Positions 1-7,025 of a stretch of DNA of 13,351 nt are shown here, in pieces (positions within the stretch are counted from its first letter, which is position 1; each line of letters opens with the position of its first letter). Below the pieces are notes generated by a model. The model was given only the letters and a program-made list of their open reading frames with translations. It was not told the origin of the DNA and did no database searches. Location of the stretch: contig DAIEQP010000298.1 in the NCBI GenBank assembly GCA_027347805.1, positions 1-13,351 on the forward strand, read 5' to 3'. Origin of the DNA: Ignavibacteria bacterium. GTDB taxonomy: Bacteria; Bacteroidota; Ignavibacteria; Ignavibacteriales; Melioribacteraceae. Position numbers and translations under genes: made by a program.

Positions 1-389
1 TTTTTCATGATATCGATGCATGTTTCATCCTGAAGAACTTCAATTTCAATCCCCTGTGATTTAAGATGTTCTTCATCTCCCATAAAAGTTTTGTTTTCTC
101 CAATAATAACCTTAGGAATGCCGTAAAGCAGTATTGCCCCGCTGCACATCGGGCAGGGAGAAAGCGTTGTATATAAAACACATTCTTTATAAACCGATGC
201 GGGCTGCCGGCCTGCATTTTCAAATGCATCCATTTCTCCGTGAAGAATCACACTTCCTTTTTGAACACGCTGGTTATGCCCGCGCCCAATAATTTTTCCT
301 TTATGAACTATTACAGATCCTATTGGAATTCCCCCTTCATTTAAACCTTTTTTTGCTTCATCAATTGCGGCCTGCATAAATTGATCCAT
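1..389 (-). CDS. Cytosine deaminase, fungal FCY1-like (C-terminus cut by window edge)
   Basis: Zinc-dependent deaminase of the CDA fold, expected to convert cytosine to uracil in the cytoplasm for pyrimidine salvage. 129 residues are visible. The zinc ligands are H50 and C79/C82 with proton shuttle E52 (LHGE, then LSPCPMC). The surroundings look strongly like yeast cytosine deaminase: GRGHNQRVQKGS before the HGE, LYTTLSPC, then YGIPKVIIGEN and a DETCIDIMK end. By recall, yeast FCY1 has 158 residues, so about 25-30 C-terminal residues, which help close the active site, lie beyond the window. The ATG at 387-389 is preceded by GGAG with 5-nt spacing. It follows the TPR-like gene by 53 nt on the same strand, so is probably the third gene of the TonB-receptor operon. 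Guanine deaminase or another nucleobase deaminase of the same fold is the main alternative. Confidence 0.85.
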   Translation of the reverse strand, partial: MDQFMQAAIDEAKKGLNEGGIPIGSVIVHKGKIIGRGHNQRVQKGSVILHGEMDAFENAGRQPASVYKECVLYTTLSPCPMCSGAILLYGIPKVIIGENKTFMGDEEHLKSQGIEIEVLQDETCIDIMK

Positions 390-442
390 TTTCACTCCAA
401 AGTTTTCTGTAATATCTGCAAATCAAAATTCATGATCAATAA

Positions 443-1090
443 TTATTGAGGATAATTTTGTTTAATAAATTGTTCGAGCTGATCTTTTCCCCATGTAGGC
501 ATTAATTCGTCCTTAGGAATAAATTCATTGAATTTTTTCAATGAGCTTTCGAAAATCGATTTTGCAGCTTTGGCTCCGCCTCCAAATTGTTCAGGAGTAT
601 AAAACGTTGTCATTCCAACTAAATATTCGGGTCTTGGGTTTTTTGGATCGAGTACCTTGGCTTTTTCATAAGCTTCGTTCATCGGCTGCAAATACTGCAT
701 GTACCTATTCATTGGATCAATCTGCAATCTGCCGGCAAATAAAAATCCCTTCAAAACATAAATTTCGGATTCGTTTGGCTGAAGTGAATCTGCAACAGCC
801 AAAGTTTTTACGGCTTCATCAAGATATGTATCTTTTTTGGCTGCATCAGGATCGGTGAGACTTGTTAATATTGTTAGATAACTGGCGTAATAATAAGGAA
901 GCCATTTCGTTTTTTCTGCATTGGCAATTCTTAAATATGAATTTGTTAAATCAACCATATCCTGAACTGTCTGCATTGATTTCATCTGTTCTAAATTATT
1001 TTTCATGGCTTCTGTATATTTTGTGTCATCGGCACGGGTAAAAGTAACCAGACAAAAAAAGCCTAGTAAAATTGCTGCAGCATTTTTCAT
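443..1090 (-). CDS. Secreted TPR-like protein of unknown function
   Basis: 215 residues. Residues 1-20 form a signal peptide (KN start, hydrophobic AAAILLGFFCLVTF, probable cleavage after TRA), so the mature protein is expected in the periplasm. The rest looks helical, with TPR-like pairs: around 90-107 (DEAVKTLAVADSLQP) and 135-160 (MNEAYEKAKVLDPKNP), then YTPEQFGGG and a further helix at 173-188. Proteins with this pattern are common in Bacteroidota-type genomes and carry only generic tetratricopeptide annotations. The ATG at 1088-1090 has a strong AGGAG whose first bases lie beside the TAG of the TonB-receptor gene (12-nt gap), so the two are very likely translated together. It may be a periplasmic partner of that receptor, but this is inference from position only. 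No catalytic motif is visible. Confidence 0.8.
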   Translation of the reverse strand: MKNAAAILLGFFCLVTFTRADDTKYTEAMKNNLEQMKSMQTVQDMVDLTNSYLRIANAEKTKWLPYYYASYLTILTSLTDPDAAKKDTYLDEAVKTLAVADSLQPNESEIYVLKGFLFAGRLQIDPMNRYMQYLQPMNEAYEKAKVLDPKNPRPEYLVGMTTFYTPEQFGGGAKAAKSIFESSLKKFNEFIPKDELMPTWGKDQLEQFIKQNYPQ

Positions 1091-1102
1091 TTTTCTTCTC
1101 CT

Positions 1103-3241
1103 CTATTGGTATGGATTTTCTTCGCCTATTGAAATAAATACACCTAAAAATGCAGAACGCAAAGTTGCCGGTAAAACAGGATTACTTATTTTTCCATCTG
1201 ATGAATAACGGTAACCGTAAACATTTGCAAATCCTGCAATGTTATCTATTGAGAAAAATATTACACTATAACTTCCAAACCACCTTGCAACATAACTGAT
1301 ATTTGCACTAAGATTATTATAACTATCCGTATGATCACCTAAAAATTCAGGATTGTTGGGATTGAAATAAGGACGGCCCGAAGCATGAACATAAGTCAAC
1401 GCTACAAATGAAGAAATTGATTCGAACCATCTTTTGAATACAATCGAAAACGTATGCGGTGATGCAAACGTTGGAAAAGCCATTGTTGGATAATTGCTGT
1501 ATTCCCTTTTTGTATCAAGGTAAGAATATGAAATCCAGTAGTCGCAATTCCTAATTGTCCAGCTGTCACGCCAGAATATATCCAGTCCCTTTGCATATCC
1601 CTTTCCATCGCTGCTGAATGGAACAACCGGCAGATTGAAGTAGGGATAATTGTAAACCGTTCCCTTCACCAAGTTGTGATATTGTTTATAATAAATCTCC
1701 GCTCTAAAAGTTCTATTCTCTCCGATGTACTGATAATTGGCAATGTAATGATCGGCATTTTCATAATCGAATTTATCATATTGAATCAGGAAGTTTTTTT
1801 CCGGTGTTTGATAAAATCTTCCGTAAGCAAAATTTAGCTGGTCATATTTTCCTAATCTATATGCAAATGAAATTCTTGGGGCAATATTAAACTTGTTCAA
1901 GACCTTCGAGTGTTCTGCACGAATACCAACTTTTGCTGCCAGGTCATTTGAAAAATAAATATCCCCTTCTGCAAATCCTGCCGTATAAACTTCGTTCAGC
2001 TTAATATTAAGTTGATTATATGTATCATCATATAAAGTGTTGTGAACTTCTGCACCAAACGTTAAATAAATATTTTCATTTAGCTTTTTGTTTGCTGTGA
2101 ATTTTGTTTGCACTAATCTTTGATCCTGGGAAATATTATTACCTGCGGCATTAATTCTATCTTTATCTAAACTGTAAGAGAATCCGCCGAACAAATTCCA
2201 ATCACCAACAATATCCCGGTAGCTTACATTTGAATAAATGTTTTCAGGTTTCATTTCATAATAAGTTTTATTTGGTATGTTATCGAGATCTGGCAGATAC
2301 AATGAAAGATCGGATTTGTTGTAAGAAACAAATGCTTTAAGCAAACCATTTTTCGAGAGTTTCTGTCGAAAATTTGTAGAAAGATCAATAGAACTTGGAG
2401 ATCTGTCCCAATCAACCCGTTGCTTAAACACATTGTTGTATGGATTCAGATTATAATAACCGCCTTCGAAAGAAAAAGCTGTGTTTTCCCATCTCTGAGT
2501 ATGAGCACCGCCAAATCCAAAAACCATTGTATTTATTGCAGTAATTGTTTGTTTGGGCATGTCTTCTGTTTTCAAAATTAGTGCAGAAGAAAGAGCCTGC
2601 CCATATTGTGCGGAATAACCGCCGGTACTAAAAACAGTTCCTTTAAACATCATTGGAGAAAATCTTCCTCGAGACGGCAAATCTGGAACGCTGCTCGAAA
2701 ATGGTTTTTGCACAATCATTTCATCAATAATTGTTTTGGCTTCAGATGCCGAGCCGCCGCGAACAAATAATCCTTCAGTCTCGCCGACTTTTTGCGCCCC
2801 CGGTAAAGTATTTAATGATGTGTATAAATCTGCAGTCGCTCCTGTCGTTACAACATCAAGGGGTTTAAGAATAACTCCTTTCTTTTCATCGCTTGCTTCA
2901 AAACTACCGGCAGAAACAACAACTGCATTCATTTGCGTTATTTCTTCTTCAAGAGAAATATCAATTTTCATTTCCCCCTTTTTCAGATTTAATTTACTTT
3001 CATATTTTTTATAACCAACAAAGCTTGCAATAAGAATTACTTCACCTTTTTCATTTGTCCTGAATGAAAAACTTCCATCTTCCTTTGATGTAACTCCATC
3101 ATAAGTATCTTTGATATAAATATTCGCGCCGGGTAAAGGTGAATTTTTATCATCAGTAATTTTTCCGGAAATTCTCGTCTGGGCATTAATCAGAAATGGC
3201 AGCATTAGTGCCGCTAAGAACAAGCAACGATTCATTTTCAT
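1103..3241 (-). CDS. TonB-dependent outer-membrane receptor with carboxypeptidase-regulatory-like N-terminal domain
   Basis: 712 residues. A signal peptide covers about 1-20 (cleavage INA|QT). A carboxypeptidase D regulatory-like beta-sandwich follows at about 22-98 (SGKITDDKNSPLPGANIYI, EDGSFSF, FVGYKKYE), then a TonB-box-like segment VVVSAG at 107-112. The plug domain spans about 118-228, with LPGAQ and LFVRGG at 158-163 and GGYSAQYGQALSSALILKT. The remainder is aromatic-rich alternating beta-strand, as in a 22-stranded barrel. Such receptors import siderophores, cobalamin, glycans or other large solutes using TonB/ExbBD energy; the substrate cannot be read from sequence. No SusD partner is adjacent, so it is probably not a glycan SusCD pair. 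GAGGA lies 4 nt before the ATG at 3239-3241; a second in-frame ATG at 3233-3235 is 10 nt from it, so the exact start is uncertain by two residues. First gene of a three-gene minus-strand unit. Confidence 0.92.
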   Translation of the reverse strand: MKMNRCLFLAALMLPFLINAQTRISGKITDDKNSPLPGANIYIKDTYDGVTSKEDGSFSFRTNEKGEVILIASFVGYKKYESKLNLKKGEMKIDISLEEEITQMNAVVVSAGSFEASDEKKGVILKPLDVVTTGATADLYTSLNTLPGAQKVGETEGLFVRGGSASEAKTIIDEMIVQKPFSSSVPDLPSRGRFSPMMFKGTVFSTGGYSAQYGQALSSALILKTEDMPKQTITAINTMVFGFGGAHTQRWENTAFSFEGGYYNLNPYNNVFKQRVDWDRSPSSIDLSTNFRQKLSKNGLLKAFVSYNKSDLSLYLPDLDNIPNKTYYEMKPENIYSNVSYRDIVGDWNLFGGFSYSLDKDRINAAGNNISQDQRLVQTKFTANKKLNENIYLTFGAEVHNTLYDDTYNQLNIKLNEVYTAGFAEGDIYFSNDLAAKVGIRAEHSKVLNKFNIAPRISFAYRLGKYDQLNFAYGRFYQTPEKNFLIQYDKFDYENADHYIANYQYIGENRTFRAEIYYKQYHNLVKGTVYNYPYFNLPVVPFSSDGKGYAKGLDIFWRDSWTIRNCDYWISYSYLDTKREYSNYPTMAFPTFASPHTFSIVFKRWFESISSFVALTYVHASGRPYFNPNNPEFLGDHTDSYNNLSANISYVARWFGSYSVIFFSIDNIAGFANVYGYRYSSDGKISNPVLPATLRSAFLGVFISIGEENPYQ

Positions 3242-3313
3242 ACATTCCTCGGGATGGGGTAAATTTACAATGATTAAGACGCGTTTCTGGTTGAATTGTG
3301 CCGGCAGGAAATA

Positions 3314-3350
3314 AATAATCCATTACCGAATAAATCGATAATGGATTATT
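3314..3350 (-). terminator. Hairpin terminator after the nucleoside kinase gene
   Basis: A perfect 12-bp inverted repeat: AATAATCCATTA at 3314-3325 pairs with TAATGGATTATT at 3339-3350. The 13-nt loop can add three more pairs (CGA/TCG). Read on the minus strand the stem is followed by TATTTATTTCC, a short T-rich run. It sits 22 nt past the kinase stop codon and upstream of the TonB-receptor gene, so it separates two minus-strand transcription units. The stem is AT-rich, so termination may be incomplete. Confidence 0.6.
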
Positions 3351-3371
3351 AGAATAAAAGGAAAAATATTT

Positions 3372-4715
3372 TTAGTGATAATTCATTGTGCTGCCGCCAA
3401 TAAATTCTCTTATAACCGAATCACCTGGAATTGCAGATTCATCTTCAACCGGTTCTATAGCATTCAACATTTTCATTGTGCGCAAAGCACGCGCGTATGC
3501 ATCTTCTGTTAACGGATCTCCCGCATACTTCTTTTCCCATTCCTTAAACTGCGTTAAAAGTTTTGGTCTGTAAATGGGTATCTCATAAGGCATTGATGTA
3601 TTAACAATATAATCGGCAGTGTTGCTGTATGGAAGAATTGTTCTTTTTTCGGATGACCGAACATAATGCCAGTGCAAAAGTGTTTGTTCAGGATTATATG
3701 CGCGGTGAACTGAATCGCGAAGCATGCGCCGAATTAACCTGATGTCTGTCCAGCGAATATATTGCCCATCAGGCATTTTCATCTGCAGCAATGGTTCAAG
3801 ATAGAGTTTGAATTTTTGTGAAGCGGGAATTTCCCGGCTGAATTCAGGATACAATCCATGCAAACTATCTATTAATAATACTTCGTTTTCATGAAGCTGA
3901 AGAGGTGTGCGGTTATCGAATCTTTTTCCCTGTTTAAAATCATAATAAGGAATTAAAACTTCTTCGCCTGCAGCAAGTTTTTTAAGATGATCATTAATAA
4001 GATCGAGATCAAGTGCCTGCGGAGTTTCGAAATCATAATCGCCGAATTCATCTTTGGGATGCATTTCAAGATCGAAGAAATAATTATCAACAACAAGCGC
4101 GACAAACTTCATTCCCATTTTATTCAACCGCTGTTCGAGTTTCATTGTCGTTGTTGTTTTTCCTGAAGATGATGGGCCGCTTACCATTACCATTCTTAAT
4201 TCAGCAGCTCTTTCTTTAATTAACTCTGCAGCAGTATCAAGCTGTGTTTCATAGAACGATTCGGCCTCGTGGACTATTTGTGGAAACTGTCCCCTCCTGA
4301 TTCTTGAATTCACAGATTCAATAGTATTGAGATCGTGAGAAACAGCCCAGTCAAGAGAACGCCATACTTTCTTCCAGGGTATCAATTCATTTGGCTGTGA
4401 AAAGTGACGCGAATCTTCTCTCCTTCTCTGTGCAGCCTGTTCTCTATATAAAATAAATTCTTTTGCAACTTTGGCATGACCGTTTTCAATCAATACTTTT
4501 TCAATTATGTCCTGAATTTCTTCAACGTGAGGTTTATAACCCTCTTCATATTTTTCTTCGAGTAGAGTCATTACCTGATTTGCGAGTTCCGCGGCTTTTT
4601 CTTTGTCCCTTCCCCCAACTGAAACAGCTGCACGATAAATTACGTTGGAAATTCTATCCTGGTTGAAAGGAACTATCGCGCCGCTTCGTTTAATTACATC
4701 TTTAAACTTTCCCAC
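3372..4715 (-). CDS. ATP-cone domain fused to uridine kinase-like (PRK family) nucleoside kinase
   Basis: 447 residues in two parts. Residues 2-92 match the ATP-cone: VIKRSGAIVPFNQDRISNVIYRA, then helices ending VAKEFILYREQ. This is the allosteric nucleotide-sensing module known from ribonucleotide reductase and NrdR. Residues 172-395 are a P-loop kinase of the uridine kinase/phosphoribulokinase class. Walker A is GPSSSGKT at 180-187, VVDNYFFD (208-215) and YDFETPQALD (227-236) fit the substrate-binding region, YYDFKQGKR (257-265) follows, and DIRLIRRMLRD (324-334) is the arginine-rich lid. It should phosphorylate a nucleoside, most likely uridine/cytidine, with possible nucleotide feedback through the cone. 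The kinase half most resembles the longer bacterial nucleoside kinases that carry a TGS-like N-terminus. The start is GTG at 4713-4715 with GGAG 5 nt upstream. A 61-nt gap without an obvious terminator separates it from the DinB gene. Confidence 0.82.
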   Translation of the reverse strand: MGKFKDVIKRSGAIVPFNQDRISNVIYRAAVSVGGRDKEKAAELANQVMTLLEEKYEEGYKPHVEEIQDIIEKVLIENGHAKVAKEFILYREQAAQRRREDSRHFSQPNELIPWKKVWRSLDWAVSHDLNTIESVNSRIRRGQFPQIVHEAESFYETQLDTAAELIKERAAELRMVMVSGPSSSGKTTTTMKLEQRLNKMGMKFVALVVDNYFFDLEMHPKDEFGDYDFETPQALDLDLINDHLKKLAAGEEVLIPYYDFKQGKRFDNRTPLQLHENEVLLIDSLHGLYPEFSREIPASQKFKLYLEPLLQMKMPDGQYIRWTDIRLIRRMLRDSVHRAYNPEQTLLHWHYVRSSEKRTILPYSNTADYIVNTSMPYEIPIYRPKLLTQFKEWEKKYAGDPLTEDAYARALRTMKMLNAIEPVEDESAIPGDSVIREFIGGSTMNYH

Positions 4716-4776
4716 TAATACTCCAATTAATAATTACAACAAAAATAGTTTATCCCTTTTACAGCTTCAATATTTC

Positions 4777-5301
4777 TCAATTTGGTTTTTTCTCTTTTGC
4801 AGGATTCACATTGTATTCACGTGATTTTCCTTTCGGGATGCTCAACGATTTCCATTCATCTCCAACACACATACGCGCAATTAAAACAATTTGCCCGGTG
4901 TGATAACTTAAATGTGCGAGTGATCTGTGAAGAGCATCCATCACAGAAAGTTTTTGTTCCCGAATAATAATTTGCCTTGCTAAATCTCCACCGCTTAACT
5001 TATTAATCTGATCAAAAACAATTTCGAAGGCTTCGTTCCAGCCGGCTAATAATTGCTCTCTGGAATTTTTATTTTCCTCAAATTCAGAATCACGGTCACG
5101 CCAAGGTTTTTCACCATCTTCAGTTAAAAAATTTGTGAATCTTGATTTAAGATTACCGATCAGATGATTCATTAAAATGGCAATCGAATTGCCATCATGG
5201 CTAATTATTTTATTGAGATCATTATCTTTTACCTGTGCAAGGGCAAGTTCAACCAATGATTTATATCTTTTATATTCTCCGATTATTGATTCAGCAAACA
5301 T
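4777..5301 (-). CDS. DinB-like / DUF1572 family four-helix protein
   Basis: 174 residues. A four-helix-bundle protein of the DinB/YfiT superfamily, with the usual histidine triad visible as H46 (MNHLIGNL), H130 and H134 (LAHLSYHTGQI), expected to bind one divalent metal. The HxxxHxGQI end of the triad and the early LMNHLIGN segment match DUF1572 members. Characterised superfamily members are thiol-dependent S-transferases or hydrolases, but the substrate here is unknown. The C-terminus is basic and disordered (KEKKPN). AAGGA lies 6 nt before the ATG at 5299-5301. It starts 17 nt after the upstream cupin gene, so the cupins and this protein are probably one transcript. No role in DNA damage should be inferred from the DinB name. 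Confidence 0.82.
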   Translation of the reverse strand: MFAESIIGEYKRYKSLVELALAQVKDNDLNKIISHDGNSIAILMNHLIGNLKSRFTNFLTEDGEKPWRDRDSEFEENKNSREQLLAGWNEAFEIVFDQINKLSGGDLARQIIIREQKLSVMDALHRSLAHLSYHTGQIVLIARMCVGDEWKSLSIPKGKSREYNVNPAKEKKPN

Positions 5302-5318
5302 TTTAATTCCTTTCTGTT

Positions 5319-5648
5319 TTAATCAACAATAAAAAGTTTTGCGCCGATTTCTGTATGCGATCTATGCGGGGCAGCCTCATCGGCAACCTGGTAACTCATG
5401 CCCGGCTTCAAAATTGATTTGCTTCCATCCTTTAACTCCGTATGCAATTCACCTTCGAGACATAAAATTATATGTCCCTTTGGGCACCAATGATCAGCTA
5501 AATAACCAGCTGAGTATTCAACCATTCTAACACGAATATCACCAAAGTTTTTGGTTTTCCAGTATGCGGTCCCGGTTTCTCCTTTGTGTTCCGTTGCTTC
5601 GATATCGGCCCAATCAACAACTGAAAATGGGAAATCAATCATCTTCAT
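5319..5648 (-). CDS. Small cupin protein with DHWC motif
   Basis: 109 residues, a single cupin barrel. It carries DHWCPKGH at 52-59, where D52, H53, C55 and H59 stand in the first cupin motif, and APHRSH at 93-98 in the second (H95, H98). The pattern fits the group named DHCW-motif cupins; no enzyme function is known to me. It lacks the plain HxH metal pair, so metal binding may involve the cysteine. KPGMSYQVADEAAPH is the typical turn before the second motif. The ATG at 5646-5648 has AAGGA 7 nt upstream; M3 is a possible alternative start. It lies between a second cupin gene (28-nt gap) and the DinB-like gene (17-nt gap) on the same strand. Confidence 0.8.
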   Translation of the reverse strand: MKMIDFPFSVVDWADIEATEHKGETGTAYWKTKNFGDIRVRMVEYSAGYLADHWCPKGHIILCLEGELHTELKDGSKSILKPGMSYQVADEAAPHRSHTEIGAKLFIVD

Positions 5649-5676
5649 CTTAATTCCTTACTATTAGATTAAAAAA

Positions 5677-6030
5677 TTACTCAACAATTTTTATAATGTC
5701 TTCTTTATTCGGAACAAGGCAAAGAAATTCAAATGGTTCATTTCCAATTGTTTTATAACAATGAGGAATGCCAGCCGGAATAAATACAACATCATTTTTC
5801 TTTACAACAAATTTCTGGTCGCCGACAACAACATCTGCGCTTCCGCCAAGAACAAGTTGTTCGTGCTCAACTGTATTTGTGTGCATTGGCATATCTCCCC
5901 CCGGTTCAATTGTAAATTTTCTCATTGCAAAGTTTGGGGCTTCATTAGAACTTATCAAGATTTGCCGAGTTGTTCTTGTTCCGGCTTTTACTTCTTCTTT
6001 TGGAAAAGCATCCATTTGCTTGATAAACAT
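5677..6030 (-). CDS. Cupin domain protein
   Basis: 117 residues from the ATG at 6028-6030, chosen because AAGGA lies 5 nt upstream and the protein then begins at the expected cupin N-terminus. The open frame continues upstream to 6138, but those 36 residues are hydrophobic and cysteine-rich, unlike the family, and are probably not translated. APNFAMRKFTIEPGG (31-45) leads into motif 1, HTNTVEHEQLVLGG (50-63). Motif 2 is FIPAGIPHCYKTIGN (83-97) with H90. Most relatives have HTH at 50-52; here the second histidine is N52, with E57 and H90 kept. Probably a small metal-binding cupin (isomerase, dioxygenase or sensor), substrate unknown. It is the first gene of the minus-strand cluster and divergent from the DUF3109 gene. 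Confidence 0.82.
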   Translation of the reverse strand: MFIKQMDAFPKEEVKAGTRTTRQILISSNEAPNFAMRKFTIEPGGDMPMHTNTVEHEQLVLGGSADVVVGDQKFVVKKNDVVFIPAGIPHCYKTIGNEPFEFLCLVPNKEDIIKIVE

Positions 6031-6190
6031 GTCATTCCTTTCATTTAATAATATGAATGAAAATAAAATTTCTATACAACATAATAATAAAGAGTACAAG
6101 AAAGTATTTAGAAAACAGGAAATGCAAGTTTGTAACATTCTTTTTTAGATAGAACAAAATTATTATCTTTTCAAAAAGTATTTAGGCTAG
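6031..6190. promoter_or_regulatory. Divergent intergenic region with an 11-bp direct repeat
   Basis: 160 AT-rich bases between the start of the minus-strand cupin cluster and the start of the plus-strand DUF3109-rpoN-hslVU operon, so promoters for both must lie here or close by. AAAGTATTTAG occurs twice in the same orientation, at 6101-6111 and 6175-6185; the second copy abuts the DUF3109 ribosome binding region. TTCATT and AATGAA form a short inverted repeat near the cupin start. I could not place a convincing -35/-10 pair, nor a sigma-54 -24/-12 element, on either strand. Confidence 0.4.
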
Positions 6191-6757
6191 ATGGACGCAG
6201 ATTTTATTCAAATAGACGATGTAGTTATAAACACAGAAATTGTTCATTCAAATTTTACCTGTGATCTCGCAAAATGTAAGGGTGCCTGCTGCACAATGGA
6301 AAGTCCGTTTGGTGCGCCGATTACACAAAACGAGATAGATGAAATTCAGAAAGCGCTTCCCGAAGTGATTGGTTATCTTCCCAGAGTACATGCAAATGAA
6401 ATCAATAAAAGAGGTTTCTGGGTTAAGCGACAGGATGAATTGATGACTCGAAGTATAAATAATCGTGCGTGTGTGTTTGTATATTTTGAAGGTGATATTG
6501 CAAAATGCGCTATCGAGAAAGCTTTTAACGAAGGAAAAATAAATGTTACAAAACCAATTTCGTGTCATTTATTTCCGATAAGAATTTCTAACTTTGCAGG
6601 GCCGGTTTTGCGTTATGAAAAATACAGGGAATGTCAGCCGGCTGTTGAAAAAGGGCGTAAAACTTCAATAAAGATAATTGATTTTTGCAAAGATGCGCTC
6701 GAAAGACGTTTTGGTAAAGAGTGGTTTAAAAAAGTAAAAGAGGTTTTAGAAAAATAA
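6191..6757 (+). CDS. DUF3109 family protein, cysteine-cluster (YkgJ-like) metal-binding
   Basis: 188 residues. Cysteines at 24, 29, 33, 34 (CDLAKCKGACC), 94, 106, 125 (KPISCHLFPI), 148 and 166 (DFCKDAL) match the DUF3109 family, related to the YkgJ-type putative zinc- or iron-chelating proteins. The KPxxCHLFP motif and CxxxxCxGxCC N-terminal cluster are the clearest marks. The biochemical role is unknown; a metal or Fe-S site is inferred from cysteine content. The ATG at 6191 has only a weak AGG 4 nt upstream, and no better start exists. It ends one base before the rpoN ATG, so it is the promoter-proximal gene of the rpoN operon and translation of rpoN may depend on it. Confidence 0.85.
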   Translation: MDADFIQIDDVVINTEIVHSNFTCDLAKCKGACCTMESPFGAPITQNEIDEIQKALPEVIGYLPRVHANEINKRGFWVKRQDELMTRSINNRACVFVYFEGDIAKCAIEKAFNEGKINVTKPISCHLFPIRISNFAGPVLRYEKYRECQPAVEKGRKTSIKIIDFCKDALERRFGKEWFKKVKEVLEK

Positions 6758-6758
6758 T

Positions 6759-7007
6759 ATGTTATCGCTTCAACAAAGATTATCATTACAGCAAAAATTA
6801 TCTCCGCAACAGATACAGTATCAAAAACTGCTTCAGCTAAATACGCTTTCACTTGAACAACGAATTAAAACCGAATTGGAACTCAATCCGATTCTTGAAG
6901 AAACACTTGATGAAGAAATTGATTTAGATCAGCTTGAAGAAAGCCCTGAAGATGCCGAAGAAAAGACAAACGATGATGAAGACACATACGACAGCAAAGA
7001 TGATTAA
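6759..7007 (+). CDS. rpoN: Sigma-54 N-terminal fragment: Region I and acidic Region II
   Basis: 82 residues ending at an in-frame TAA. Residues 1-48 are the glutamine/leucine-rich Region I (LQQRLSLQQKLSPQQIQ, then LLQLNTLSLEQRIKTELELNPILEE). This region holds the closed complex silent until an AAA+ activator remodels it. Residues 49-82 are a highly acidic linker typical of Region II. The reading frame continues unchanged past the stop: FDLEDY at 7008-7025, then the ATG of the second fragment, where relatives have similar acidic sequence. The ATG sits one base after the DUF3109 stop with no strong ribosome binding site of its own, suggesting coupling. Whether this is a separate peptide, a nonsense-mutated gene or a base-call error cannot be decided from sequence alone. 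Confidence 0.8.
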   Translation: MLSLQQRLSLQQKLSPQQIQYQKLLQLNTLSLEQRIKTELELNPILEETLDEEIDLDQLEESPEDAEEKTNDDEDTYDSKDD

Positions 7008-7025
7008 TTCGATTTAGAAGATTAC
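7005..7025 (+). other. rpoN: In-frame TAA interrupting rpoN, with possible restart at 7026
   Basis: The two rpoN pieces share one frame: 7026 minus 6759 is 267, an exact multiple of 3. One TAA at 7005-7007 is the only break, and the six codons after it (FDLEDY) still look like sigma-54 linker. A change of a single base would restore a sense codon, for example GAA (Glu), to give a protein of about 489 residues, the usual size. TAA followed by T is an efficient stop context in E. coli, which argues against high readthrough. AGAAG lies 5 nt before the ATG at 7026, a one-mismatch ribosome binding site, so reinitiation 18 nt after the stop is feasible. Confidence 0.85.

Noticed and set aside
392..433. 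13-codon reading frame just before the cytosine deaminase, possible leader peptide
   Set aside because: No ribosome binding site before its ATG, no attenuator hairpin after it, and composition gives no hint of a regulatory run of codons.
6031..6138. 36-residue N-terminal extension of the cupin at 5677-6030
   Set aside because: The extension is cysteine-rich and hydrophobic, unlike cupins, and a good ribosome binding site lies at the internal ATG at 6030.
5768..6148. Plus-strand 126-residue frame opposite the cupin gene
   Set aside because: It is antisense to a well-supported gene, has low-complexity composition and no family resemblance.
7005..7007. Recoding of the rpoN stop as selenocysteine or pyrrolysine
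   Set aside because: Those use TGA and TAG; this codon is TAA, and no insertion-element hairpin follows.
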